This document shows positions 54,650 to 63,560 of a stretch of 64,000 bases of DNA, piece by piece. The stretch spans positions 124,001-188,000 of the forward strand of contig NZ_DLHN01000024.1 of the NCBI RefSeq assembly GCF_002483235.1, in the 5' to 3' direction. Under the pieces are notes generated by a model, which worked only from the letters and a program-made list of their open reading frames with translations, did not search any database and was not told where the DNA came from. The position numbers were made by a program, and so were the translations under genes. This DNA comes from Pedobacter glucosidilyticus. GTDB taxonomy: Bacteria; Bacteroidota; Bacteroidia; Sphingobacteriales; Sphingobacteriaceae. Positions within the stretch are counted from its first letter, which is position 1, and each line of letters starts with the position of its first letter.

Positions 54650-57167
54650 CCAGCAGATTTTCAATTTCTTTAATCAATAAATTTAGCTTTTTAATGAGTA
54701 CTTGAAGTGTTTCATTAAATTGACTATCCCACTTTTCTGCTTGTTGCAAAACTAGTTCTTGCTCCCTAAACAATACCGCTAAAGGCCTTGCACCCACTTG
54801 TGCAACACGTCCGGCAATACGATGAGCTACCAAACTAGCCTCTTCTAAATTTTGTTGTTGAATACTATTTTCTAGCATCTTTATATCTTGGCAACAATCT
54901 TCAACAAACCGATTTAAGATATTTACAGTTTGTTCCCAATCGCCAAAAGTCATTTTCTCTAAAGCAGTTAAATCAAATTCTGGCTGATTCTCATTTTCAA
55001 AATCAACGGCAGGTAAACTCCCATTTAAAAGAATAGAAAGCAATTGTTCTTCTTTAAAAGGTTTCATCAATAAGCCATCAAAACCACTATTTAACACTTG
55101 TGCTCTTTCTTCTGGTAAAACCTGCGCTGTTAAAGCGTACACCGATACATCTGAATGTTGAATTTTTTCTTTTAATTTTTTACAAAGTGTTATACCGTTC
55201 ATACCCGGCATACGCATATCTAAAAACATAAACTTAACATCATCAGTAATTTTTGCTTCCAAAGCCTCTTCTGGCGATGAAAAACATTGATAAGCTATTT
55301 GATGATGAGCAAAAATTAACGAACATAAATCTAAAATGAATGGATCATCATCTACTACCCATATTTTACCATTAAAAGCCGTTGATAGTAAAGTGTTTTT
55401 CACCCCTAATATACTACCCTCATGAGGCTTATTTACTTCTTTAAACTTTAGATAAACAGTAAATGAACTTCCATTTGAAGGACTGCTCTTCACGTGTATT
55501 CTACCCTCCTGACTTTCCACTAAGGCTTTAACTATGCTTAGTCCTAACCCGGCACCGGCCCTATTCATCTCCTTGTTTTCAGGATTGTTGGCTTGTTCAA
55601 ATTCGTTAAAAATCAGCTTAAGTTCTTCTTTAGTCATTCCAATTCCGGTATCTTCAACAACAAACATAAAATGCACATCATCAGCTTGCTTTTTATAAGA
55701 TACTGCGATGCTAACCATGCCTGCATGGGTAAATTTTATGGCATTGCTTAACAAATTGTAGAGAATTTGTTTCAGCCTAAAAGCATCACCTTCTACCCAC
55801 AAGTCATCGTCAATATCAAAATCCTGAACAATTTTAAGTTCTTTTTTCTCCGCTTGTAAGTGCATCACAGAAAGCACCTCGGTTAAAAGTTTTTGCATAT
55901 TAAAAACTTCATGAGAGAAAGTAAGCTTTCCTGAGACAATGCGGTTATAGTCTAAAACCTCATTTACAATTTGCATTAAGTGCTCTGATGAATGATAAAT
56001 AGCATCAATATCTTTTTTACGAGGATTTTCTTGTTTTCTGATCAATTCTGAATATCCGATGATAGCTTGTAGAGGCGTTCTAATCTCGTGGCTCATGTTA
56101 GACAAAAAGCGTTGTTTTGCTAAACTATGATACTCGGCTTCTTCTTTAGCTAACTCTAAATCTTTACGGTATTGGTTGCTTTTAGCGATATCAGAAAGAA
56201 TAAAATAAAGTAAGATAACTGTGACTAAGAAAAAAACAATGATGATGATACTGATTTGCTTGATGCTATCATTTACCACTTCACGGGCTTCTTTATTGTT
56301 GATTTCTATTTGCTTAACAGCTTCGCTTTCTACCTCACGTAAAACGGTTAACATTTTATTGATGAGTAAATCGCTGGTACTAGCTAAAATGGATTCTCTA
56401 TTGATAAAAACTTCACTTTTTTTACGTTGAACTTCTTCTAATTGCCTAATGGTTTTCTCCACATTTTGGATAATACTATCTTGACGTGATAAGGCTAAGG
56501 TATCTACTTTTACATCAAGTTCCTCATTCATGATATTGAAAGACTGATTACTTTTATCTGTCTTTTTCTTACTGAATAATTTACCAAAGAAAGTTTTAGG
56601 CTCTTCGGTAGACTTATTTCCATCGGCGTCTTTTATGGTAGTGGTTAGTGTTCTTTTTTCTGAACGTAAAACTAAACTATCCAGATCTTTGGATGATTCA
56701 TTAACCAAAGCATTTAACTCTGCAACTTGGTTAGAAAATGAGTTATTATTGAGTAACCCTTCTCTCACTTTTAAGTAATTGATGAATAAGCGGTCTCTTT
56801 CTTTCAGTAGCTCATTCATAGATTTGATACGGCTAAGCTGTAAAGAATCATTAACGTAAAGTTTGCTTAGGCTATCAATACCTAAACTTAATTGCTTGGT
56901 TTCTTCTAAAAAAATACTGTAATCGCCAGGGTTGTTTAGTGCTTGAGCTTTTTGTAATTGGTCTAAACTGATGATTTTGAACGTAAGCTCATTTACCAAT
57001 CTTAAGCGTTCGCCGGGTTTAGCAACATCTTCAAAAGAATTAAGCATTTTGTTAAACGCATACTTACTGGTAGCCCATGCAAGACCTAAAGCTATACAAG
57101 CAAAAAATGCTGCTATAATAATTTTACCCCGAACAGATTGGCTAAAGCTTTTTGTTTGTTGGTTCAT
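54639..57167 (-). CDS. Hybrid sensor histidine kinase with REC and Hpt domains
   Basis: 842 residues. TM1 (about 14-34), a helical periplasmic sensor (about 35-303), TM2 (about 305-326), HisKA with His360 (NMSHEIRTPL), HATPase (NLLSNAIKF, VEDTGIGM, GAGLGLS), a receiver domain with phospho-accepting Asp650 (FLDMRMPGM) and Lys702 (LMKPF), and a C-terminal Hpt with His782 (VAHRIAGRV). The layout is a full four-step phosphorelay in one chain, as in BvgS/ArcB types. No response regulator is adjacent. It is convergent with and overlaps the glycosyltransferase gene. Confidence 0.92.
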   Translation of the reverse strand: MNQQTKSFSQSVRGKIIIAAFFACIALGLAWATSKYAFNKMLNSFEDVAKPGERLRLVNELTFKIISLDQLQKAQALNNPGDYSIFLEETKQLSLGIDSLSKLYVNDSLQLSRIKSMNELLKERDRLFINYLKVREGLLNNNSFSNQVAELNALVNESSKDLDSLVLRSEKRTLTTTIKDADGNKSTEEPKTFFGKLFSKKKTDKSNQSFNIMNEELDVKVDTLALSRQDSIIQNVEKTIRQLEEVQRKKSEVFINRESILASTSDLLINKMLTVLREVESEAVKQIEINNKEAREVVNDSIKQISIIIIVFFLVTVILLYFILSDIAKSNQYRKDLELAKEEAEYHSLAKQRFLSNMSHEIRTPLQAIIGYSELIRKQENPRKKDIDAIYHSSEHLMQIVNEVLDYNRIVSGKLTFSHEVFNMQKLLTEVLSVMHLQAEKKELKIVQDFDIDDDLWVEGDAFRLKQILYNLLSNAIKFTHAGMVSIAVSYKKQADDVHFMFVVEDTGIGMTKEELKLIFNEFEQANNPENKEMNRAGAGLGLSIVKALVESQEGRIHVKSSPSNGSSFTVYLKFKEVNKPHEGSILGVKNTLLSTAFNGKIWVVDDDPFILDLCSLIFAHHQIAYQCFSSPEEALEAKITDDVKFMFLDMRMPGMNGITLCKKLKEKIQHSDVSVYALTAQVLPEERAQVLNSGFDGLLMKPFKEEQLLSILLNGSLPAVDFENENQPEFDLTALEKMTFGDWEQTVNILNRFVEDCCQDIKMLENSIQQQNLEEASLVAHRIAGRVAQVGARPLAVLFREQELVLQQAEKWDSQFNETLQVLIKKLNLLIKEIENLLVKP

Positions 57168-57204
57168 TAAAAAGCTTTAAGCAAAATTTAATCCAAACAA
57201 AAAA

Positions 57205-57330
57205 GAGGCTGTATCAAATCATCACTTTGTGTCAGGAGCGGAGTCGAAGCCTTTTCTTATCCTTCGACTTCGCTCAGGATGACAACAAAGGTCCGCTCAA
57301 TGTGACAAATATGATTTAGGAGACAGCCTC
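57205..57330. repeat. REP-like palindrome, copy C
   Basis: A 126-bp composite inverted repeat. The ends (GAGGCTGTATCAAATCATCA at left, and GAGACAGCCTC at right) match copy B; the core repeats GAGCGGAGTCGAAG, and an extra hairpin arm (57262-57281) is inserted. It lies upstream of the hybrid kinase and downstream of parC on the same strand. Confidence 0.8.
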
Positions 57331-57353
57331 TTAGATATGTATAAGGAAATAGA

Positions 57354-60062
57354 TTAAAACAATCCCAACTGCCCTTTATCGTCTATATCAATATCATCAG
57401 GATTGGTAATTTCAAAATCTATTTTCTTAATAGGTTTTGATTCTGATGGCTCGGCTTGCTTTTCTTCTTCTTCAGATTCATCAGTTATTTCTGTTGCATT
57501 AGGCTCTAACCCTTCTGTTTCATCTTCCTCTAAAGATGCTACAGACTTTTCTTCTTCTATTTCTTCTTCTAGCTCATCAGTTAATAAAGTAACTTTTTGC
57601 ACATCATGCGGACTTAACTTATTGCCTTGTGCTTTGATACCTTTTACATCTATCAGCTCTGCTAAATTAACTTCGCTTTCATCAAAAAGCTGGCTTTTAC
57701 CTTTTAAAGCTTCTATTTTAACTATGGGTTGTTGCGCTTTGGTAATGATCATCATCTTAGAACCAGGCTCTTCATTAATAAAACCAATTCTTTTACCTAT
57801 GGCTATATCCTCAAACTTAAAGCGTTTGATATAGTAAACTTTTGTTTTTCCGTCTTGATGGATAACAGCATAAATCGTTTCTGGATTAAACTTTTCCATC
57901 CTCACCATTTTATCATCAAAATGGTTGGTTAAATCAAAGCTGCTGAGTTCGTAACTGCCATCAGCAAAAACACATAATATTTTATCTTCTGCTTGGAACT
58001 CACCTAAGAAACGTCCATGACCGTTTTCATTTAAGCGTTTTACCACATCATCAAACCAAATTCTTCTTCCGGCAAGGGTAGAAACTCCTTTAGATTTTAG
58101 AGTGATTTTCTTTACTGCATATTTGGTTGCGATATTACCTTGAGAGGCTCTTCCTTTAATGGCTGTCTCGGCAAAATCTAAATCGAAACTTAGTTTACGG
58201 AGTTTAGACATCGGCTTTAAAGCCACGTTCACTACTTCTGCTTCCCCATTGGGGTTAGCTGTAAAATACAATACTTTAGAGCCTTTGGTTCCTTTGGTTA
58301 AATCGTATTCCTTATCTCTGGTAACACCACCAACGGCAAATCTTTTCATGTAAGATGTGCCTGTTTTACCATCTTTATAAATCATGTTATAAATGGTGCG
58401 GTCATCATTCTTTTTAAATACACCTACGTGTAAAATACCTTTCCCTACAAAGGTTTTGTCTTGGACTTTAGTTACCAGGCAGATACCATCTTCTCTAAAA
58501 ACGATGATGTCGTCTAAATCAGAACAATCAAAAACATATTCATCTTTTCTTAAACCTGTTCCTACAAAACCATCTTCACGGTTTACATAAAACTTGGTAT
58601 TAGCTAAAGCTACCTGTGAGGCCTCTACCTTATCAAAAGCTCTAATTTCTGTTTTACGACCTCTATCTTTCCCGTACTTTTCTTTTAGTTTTAGGAAATA
58701 ATCAATAGCGAAATCTGTAAGATGCTTTAAGTTCTTTTTAATTTGGATGATGTCTTTTTCTAGAGCTGCCATTTGCTCATCCGCTTTTTTAACATCAAAG
58801 CGGGTGATGCTACTCATAGGTTTATCAATTAACCTTTTAAAATCTTCAGCTAAAATTTCTCTGTAAAGAGATGACTTAAATGGTTCAAAAAGTTGATGTA
58901 ATACTTTTACAACTTCATCAAAATTTGATGAGTTTTCATATTCAGGATGTTTATACATCCCCTCCTGAATGAATATTTTTAGTAACGAGCTAAAGAAAAT
59001 CTTTTCTTGCAAATCATGCAATTTAATCTCTAACTCCCTTTTTAATAGGTTTTTGGTGTAATGTGTACTCTCTATCAGAATATCATTTACACTCATAAAA
59101 TGAGGCTTATCGCCTTTGATAACACAGGTATTTGGCGAGATAGATGTTTCACAAGCTGTAAAAGCGTATAAAGCATCTATGGTAACATCTGGAGATATAC
59201 CTGGCGCCAGATGAATCAAAATCTCTACATCTTTAGCTGTATTATCTTCTATTTTCTTGATTTTGATTTTCCCCTTATCATTAGCCGCAATAATACTATC
59301 AATTAAACCGATAGTTGTAGTGCTGAAAGGAATTTCTGTAATAACTAAAGTCTTTTTATCAAGCTCTGAAATTTTAGCTCGAACCCTGATTTTACCACCG
59401 CGTTGCCCTTCGTTATAAGCAGAGAAATCTGCCATACCACCGGTTTGAAAATCAGGAAGGATATCTGGTCTGTTTCCTTTTAAAACCTCTATAGAAGCAT
59501 CTATCAGCTCAACAAAATTGTGAGGCATAACTTTGGTGGCTAAACCTACCGCTATACCCTCTGCGCCTTGCGCTAGTAATAACGGGAATTTTACAGGCAG
59601 CGTAACGGGTTCTTTATTTCTACCATCATAAGAAGCTTGCCATTCTGTAGTATCAGGATTAAACACAACATCTAAGGCAAACTTAGATAATCTGGCCTCT
59701 ATGTAACGAGGAGCTGCTGCAGAATCTCCGGTAATAGGGTCTCCCCAGTTTCCTTGGGTATCAATTAAAAGATTTTTCTGACCAATTTGGACCATAGCAT
59801 CGCCAATAGAAGCATCACCGTGGGGGTGATATTTCATGGTATTACCAATAACATTTGCCGCTTTATTAAAACGACCATCGTCCATTTCTTTTAAAGAGTG
59901 AAGAATACGTCTTTGTACAGGCTTTAAACCATCATGTATATGAGGTACAGCCCTATCCAAAATTACATAAGAAGCATAATCTAAGAACCAGTTCTCGTAC
60001 AGGCCGTTTATAGCCGTTACATTATGAAGTACTTCTTCGTTTTCGTAATTGTTTTCTTCCAT
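57354..60062 (-). CDS. parC: DNA topoisomerase IV subunit A
   Basis: 902 residues. The catalytic Tyr120 (AAPRY) and the HPHGD (79-83) segment of the DNA-gate domain are intact, and a C-terminal beta-pinwheel and a long acidic tail (about 830-902) follow. Position 84, where E. coli GyrA has Ser83, is Ala. It decatenates daughter chromosomes with ParE. The parE gene is about 1.4 kb upstream on the same strand, separated by the GxxExxY gene, the tandem repeat array and cytidine deaminase. Confidence 0.92.
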   Translation of the reverse strand: MEENNYENEEVLHNVTAINGLYENWFLDYASYVILDRAVPHIHDGLKPVQRRILHSLKEMDDGRFNKAANVIGNTMKYHPHGDASIGDAMVQIGQKNLLIDTQGNWGDPITGDSAAAPRYIEARLSKFALDVVFNPDTTEWQASYDGRNKEPVTLPVKFPLLLAQGAEGIAVGLATKVMPHNFVELIDASIEVLKGNRPDILPDFQTGGMADFSAYNEGQRGGKIRVRAKISELDKKTLVITEIPFSTTTIGLIDSIIAANDKGKIKIKKIEDNTAKDVEILIHLAPGISPDVTIDALYAFTACETSISPNTCVIKGDKPHFMSVNDILIESTHYTKNLLKRELEIKLHDLQEKIFFSSLLKIFIQEGMYKHPEYENSSNFDEVVKVLHQLFEPFKSSLYREILAEDFKRLIDKPMSSITRFDVKKADEQMAALEKDIIQIKKNLKHLTDFAIDYFLKLKEKYGKDRGRKTEIRAFDKVEASQVALANTKFYVNREDGFVGTGLRKDEYVFDCSDLDDIIVFREDGICLVTKVQDKTFVGKGILHVGVFKKNDDRTIYNMIYKDGKTGTSYMKRFAVGGVTRDKEYDLTKGTKGSKVLYFTANPNGEAEVVNVALKPMSKLRKLSFDLDFAETAIKGRASQGNIATKYAVKKITLKSKGVSTLAGRRIWFDDVVKRLNENGHGRFLGEFQAEDKILCVFADGSYELSSFDLTNHFDDKMVRMEKFNPETIYAVIHQDGKTKVYYIKRFKFEDIAIGKRIGFINEEPGSKMMIITKAQQPIVKIEALKGKSQLFDESEVNLAELIDVKGIKAQGNKLSPHDVQKVTLLTDELEEEIEEEKSVASLEEDETEGLEPNATEITDESEEEEKQAEPSESKPIKKIDFEITNPDDIDIDDKGQLGLF

Positions 60063-60116
60063 ATTATTATAAACTATAGAGATTACATTTATTAATCCCC
60101 ATTCTTGTTTACTCTT

Positions 60117-60500
60117 TTATTCTATATCGTTAATTACTCTTTTAATTCCGCTTTTTAATAAGAGAACATTAAAATTAATAAGCAAACCCAACTTACATTC
60201 CGAAAGCTTTAAATAAGTTAAAATTTGAGCTAAATGTATATCATTTATTTCTGCTACAGCTTTTACTTCTACAATAAGTTTATTGTCAACCAGAATGTCT
60301 AATTTATAACCACAATCTAATTCTACATCTTCATACAGTAAAGGTAATTTCTGTTCTTTTTTAACGTTTAAACCAGATTTCTTTAACTCATAATACAAAC
60401 ATTCTTGATATGCAGATTCTAACAAACCAGGACCTAAATATTTATGAACCTTTATAGCAGCTCCAATTACTTCGGTGGCTAATTTGTTTTCTATTTGCAT
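60117..60500 (-). CDS. GxxExxY protein
   Basis: 127 residues. Gly25-x2-Glu28-x2-Tyr31 (GLLESAY) gives the family name. The core then reads YKLDIL (Asp68) and Glu78-Val-Lys80 (IVEVKA), the D...ExK pattern of PD-(D/E)XK nucleases, with HLAQILTYLKL as a later helix. It has no signal. The function of the family is unknown; nuclease activity is inference. It is next to a 168-bp-period repeat array that begins 20 bases upstream of its start, and a repeat association is the main curiosity. Confidence 0.85.
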   Translation of the reverse strand: MQIENKLATEVIGAAIKVHKYLGPGLLESAYQECLYYELKKSGLNVKKEQKLPLLYEDVELDCGYKLDILVDNKLIVEVKAVAEINDIHLAQILTYLKLSECKLGLLINFNVLLLKSGIKRVINDIE

Positions 60501-60520
60501 ATTATGGTCTTAATATTTTT

Positions 60521-60957
60521 AACCTCTCTTTTTATCTCAGTTAAAAAGCAACCCAGCTCTGTGTTCTCTGTGTTCTCTGTGGTTGATTTTTTAACCCTAT
60601 AACCCCTGCGTTTTTTTACTTAACCACAGAGGCCGCAAAGTTCTCAGAGTTACCTTTATAAATTTTTACCTAGCTGGGCGTATAATTTAAACCTCTTTTT
60701 ATCTCTACTCAAAAGCAACCCAGCTCTGTGCTCTCCGTGTACTCCGTGGTTGATTTTTTAACCCTATAACCCTGAGTTTTTTTATTTAACCACAGAGAGC
60801 TCAAAGTTCACAGAGTTACCTTTATAAATTTTTACCTAGCTGGGCCTATAAATTTTCAACCTCTTTTGTATCTACTCAAAAGCAACCTAGCTCTGTGTTC
60901 TTCGTGTACTCCGTGGTTATTTTTTTATTAAACCTCGGAGTTCCCAAATAAAAACTC
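60521..60957. repeat. Tandem repeat array, period about 168 bp, 2.6 copies
   Basis: Copy 1 runs 60521-60689, copy 2 60690-60857, and a shorter degenerate copy 3 from 60858 to about 60957. Each full copy has an inner inverted repeat (CTCTGTGGTT 60575-60584 with AACCACAGAG 60622-60631 in copy 1) and an outer one (CCCAGCT 60552-60558 with AGCTGGG 60672-60678). The array fills nearly all of the 475-bp gap between the GxxExxY gene and cdd. No gene is seen in it. Confidence 0.85.
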
Positions 60958-60975
60958 TGTAGTAATATCAAAAAA

Positions 60976-61467
60976 CTACCCTTTACCCAATCTTTTTTCA
61001 AAAAACATCATCGGTAAAAAGCTATTTACACCTTTAACTTTCCAAACTTCTCCGTTAATACAATACAGTAAAACCTCTGTGGGTTTATTCTGCTTCTGCT
61101 CATACTCAGCCATTACCTGCAAACAAGGTCCGCAAGAAGTAACAGGTCTCAATAGTTGAAACTCTTGTGTTGATGCTGTAACTGCTATCTTAACAATTTC
61201 TTCGTTTGGAAAATTGGCTCCGGCAGCAAAAAGTGCTACCCTTTCTGCACATAAACCCGATGGGTATGCGGCATTTTCCTGATTGCTTCCTCTAACAATC
61301 TCATGATTACTTAATAAAACTGCCGCACCCACCCTAAATTTAGAGTAAGGAGAATAAGAACCCTCCATAGCTTTAGCAGCCTCTAAACATAATTGCTTGT
61401 CTTGGGCAGAAAGTTCATCAATACCAGCATAAGCTTCGTAAGCTATGGTTATATTTTTAACTTCCAT
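60976..61467 (-). CDS. cdd: Cytidine deaminase
   Basis: 163 residues. The zinc-binding motifs SGLCAERVALFA (Cys, Glu) and SCGPCLQVMAE (two Cys) are intact, as in the small tetrameric CDA type; SPYSKFRVGAA is the substrate-binding start. It converts cytidine and deoxycytidine to uridine and deoxyuridine in pyrimidine salvage. The start overlaps the parE stop by one base on the same strand, so they probably share a transcript. The repeat array lies just past its stop. Confidence 0.95.
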   Translation of the reverse strand: MEVKNITIAYEAYAGIDELSAQDKQLCLEAAKAMEGSYSPYSKFRVGAAVLLSNHEIVRGSNQENAAYPSGLCAERVALFAAGANFPNEEIVKIAVTASTQEFQLLRPVTSCGPCLQVMAEYEQKQNKPTEVLLYCINGEVWKVKGVNSFLPMMFFEKRLGKG

Positions 61468-63392
61468 TAAGCTACGTTTTCTTTACTAGCCAATAAAGCA
61501 TCTGCTGCTTCCTGTACTGCTTTAGCATCAGCTATAATATCAGCTTCGTCTTTCTCTATTCTTAAATTCTGTACAATATGTTTCTGTCTATCCGGAGTAT
61601 TTTTACCCATATAATACTCCAATAAGTTTTTGATTTTCATATCGCCTGATAAAATAACAGGATCTAATCTGATATCTTCACCAATAAAGTTTTCAAACTC
61701 ATCTGGAGAAATTTCTCCCAAACCTTTAAATCTGGTGATTTCTGGCTTATTACCCAATTTATCAATAGCTAAAACGCGTTCTTCATCACTATAACAATAA
61801 ATGGTTTCCTTTTTATTTCTTACCCTAAATAATGGGGTTTGTAAAATAAAAACGTGACCAGTTTTTACCAAATCAGGGAAAAATTGCAAGAAGAATGTCA
61901 TTAACAACAAACGAATGTGCATACCATCCACATCGGCATCTGTTGCAATAACAATATTATTGTAGCGTAAACCTTCTAAACCATCTTCAATATTTAAAGC
62001 GTGTTGCAAAAGGTTAAATTCTTCATTCTCGTACACTACTTTTTTGGTTAAACCATAAGCATTTAAAGGCTTTCCTTTCAAGCTAAAAACCGCTTGAGTT
62101 TTTACCTCACGAGCTTTGGTGATAGAACCCGAGGCAGAATCTCCCTCAGTTATAAATAAAGTAGTCTTTTTACGGTCTTCTTCAGAAAGCTTCTCATCAT
62201 CCATGTGCCATTTACAATCTCTTAGCTTACGATTATGCAAAGAAGCTTTTTTGGCTCTTTCATTAGCTAGTTTTTTGATACCTGCTATATCTTTACGCTC
62301 CCTTTCTGATTGTAGGATACGCTTTAATAAGCCATCTGCCGTTTCCGGATGCTTGTGTAAATAGTCGTCTAGTTCTTTCTTAACAAAATCATTAACAAAA
62401 GTTCTAACCGTAGGGCCATCAGGACCAATATTTAAAGAACCTAATTTGGTTTTGGTTTGCGATTCAAAAACGGGTTCTTGAACCCTGATAGAAACTGCCG
62501 CAACAATAGAAGCCCTTACATCAGAGGCATCAAATTCCTTTTTATAAAATTCTCTGATAGTACGTACAACCGCTTCTCTAAAAGCTTGCTGATGTGTACC
62601 GCCTTGCGTAGTATGCTGCCCATTCACAAAAGAATAATACTCTTCTCCGTATTGTTGCCCATGAGTCATGGCTATTTCAATATCTTCTCCTTTTAAATGG
62701 ATGATAGGGTATCTGTTAGCTTCTGCATCGGTATTTCTGACCAACAAATCATGCAAACCTCTTTCTGAGAAGTATTTTTGATTATTAAAATTGATGGTTA
62801 AACCAGCATTTAAGAAAACATAATTCCAAATCATGTTCTCAATAAACTCTGGTATGAATCTAAAATTCCTAAATATGCTTTCATCAGGAATAAAAACTAC
62901 TGCTGTACCATTTCTTTGTGTAGTTTCTATTTCAGGATTATCTTTTACTAATTCTCCTTTCTCAAATTCGGCTTTTTTGGTTTTCCCATCACGGTAAGAT
63001 TGAACCGTAAAAGATGCAGATAAAGCGTTAACGGCTTTGGTACCCACCCCGTTTAAGCCTACAGATTTTTGAAAGGCTTTAGAATCGTACTTACCTCCAG
63101 TGTTTATTTTACTAACGCAATCTATCACTTTCCCTAAAGGGATACCTCTACCATAATCTCTGATAGAAACTTTATGATCGCTTACAGAAATATCTATGGT
63201 TCTACCAGCGCCCATCACAAACTCATCGATAGAGTTATCCATAATCTCTTTCAAGAGCACATAAACCCCATCATCAAAAGCAGAACCGTCTCCTAGTTTC
63301 CCGATATACATACCAGGTCTCAGCCTGATGTGTTCTTTCCAATCGAGCGAACGAATGCTATCTTCACTATAATTCACTTGTAATTCAGCCAT
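61467..63392 (-). CDS. parE: DNA topoisomerase IV subunit B
   Basis: 641 residues, a GyrB/ParE type II topoisomerase ATPase. The GHKL ATPase start (LRPGMYIG, LKEIMDNSIDE, VGLNGVGTKAVNA), the transducer domain and the TOPRIM domain (LFITEGDSASG, then DADVDGMHIRLLL, with the metal-binding Asp-x-Asp) are complete. It supplies ATP-driven strand passage for decatenation with ParC. It overlaps cdd by one base. A 168-bp gap upstream (63393-63560) shows no gene. Confidence 0.93.
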   Translation of the reverse strand: MAELQVNYSEDSIRSLDWKEHIRLRPGMYIGKLGDGSAFDDGVYVLLKEIMDNSIDEFVMGAGRTIDISVSDHKVSIRDYGRGIPLGKVIDCVSKINTGGKYDSKAFQKSVGLNGVGTKAVNALSASFTVQSYRDGKTKKAEFEKGELVKDNPEIETTQRNGTAVVFIPDESIFRNFRFIPEFIENMIWNYVFLNAGLTINFNNQKYFSERGLHDLLVRNTDAEANRYPIIHLKGEDIEIAMTHGQQYGEEYYSFVNGQHTTQGGTHQQAFREAVVRTIREFYKKEFDASDVRASIVAAVSIRVQEPVFESQTKTKLGSLNIGPDGPTVRTFVNDFVKKELDDYLHKHPETADGLLKRILQSERERKDIAGIKKLANERAKKASLHNRKLRDCKWHMDDEKLSEEDRKKTTLFITEGDSASGSITKAREVKTQAVFSLKGKPLNAYGLTKKVVYENEEFNLLQHALNIEDGLEGLRYNNIVIATDADVDGMHIRLLLMTFFLQFFPDLVKTGHVFILQTPLFRVRNKKETIYCYSDEERVLAIDKLGNKPEITRFKGLGEISPDEFENFIGEDIRLDPVILSGDMKIKNLLEYYMGKNTPDRQKHIVQNLRIEKDEADIIADAKAVQEAADALLASKENVA

Positions 63393-63560
63393 TTCTTTTT
63401 ATAGATTGATATGGAAAATGAGAAAACATCATATTTTCCCTTGTACAAAGCTAAAATTTTACGCAAAAGGGGCAAATATGATTTATTAACATTTAGACAT
63501 TATGATTTTCAGCTTTAAGAGCGAATTAAAAATATCTAAAGTGATCTTTAAGCAAATACA

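Noticed and set aside
57403..57834. Ser-rich frame opposite the acidic tail of parC
   Set aside because: Ser runs are the reverse reading of Glu codons.
60521..60957. CRISPR array
   Set aside because: Units are 168 bp, nearly identical, with no unique spacers and no cas genes.
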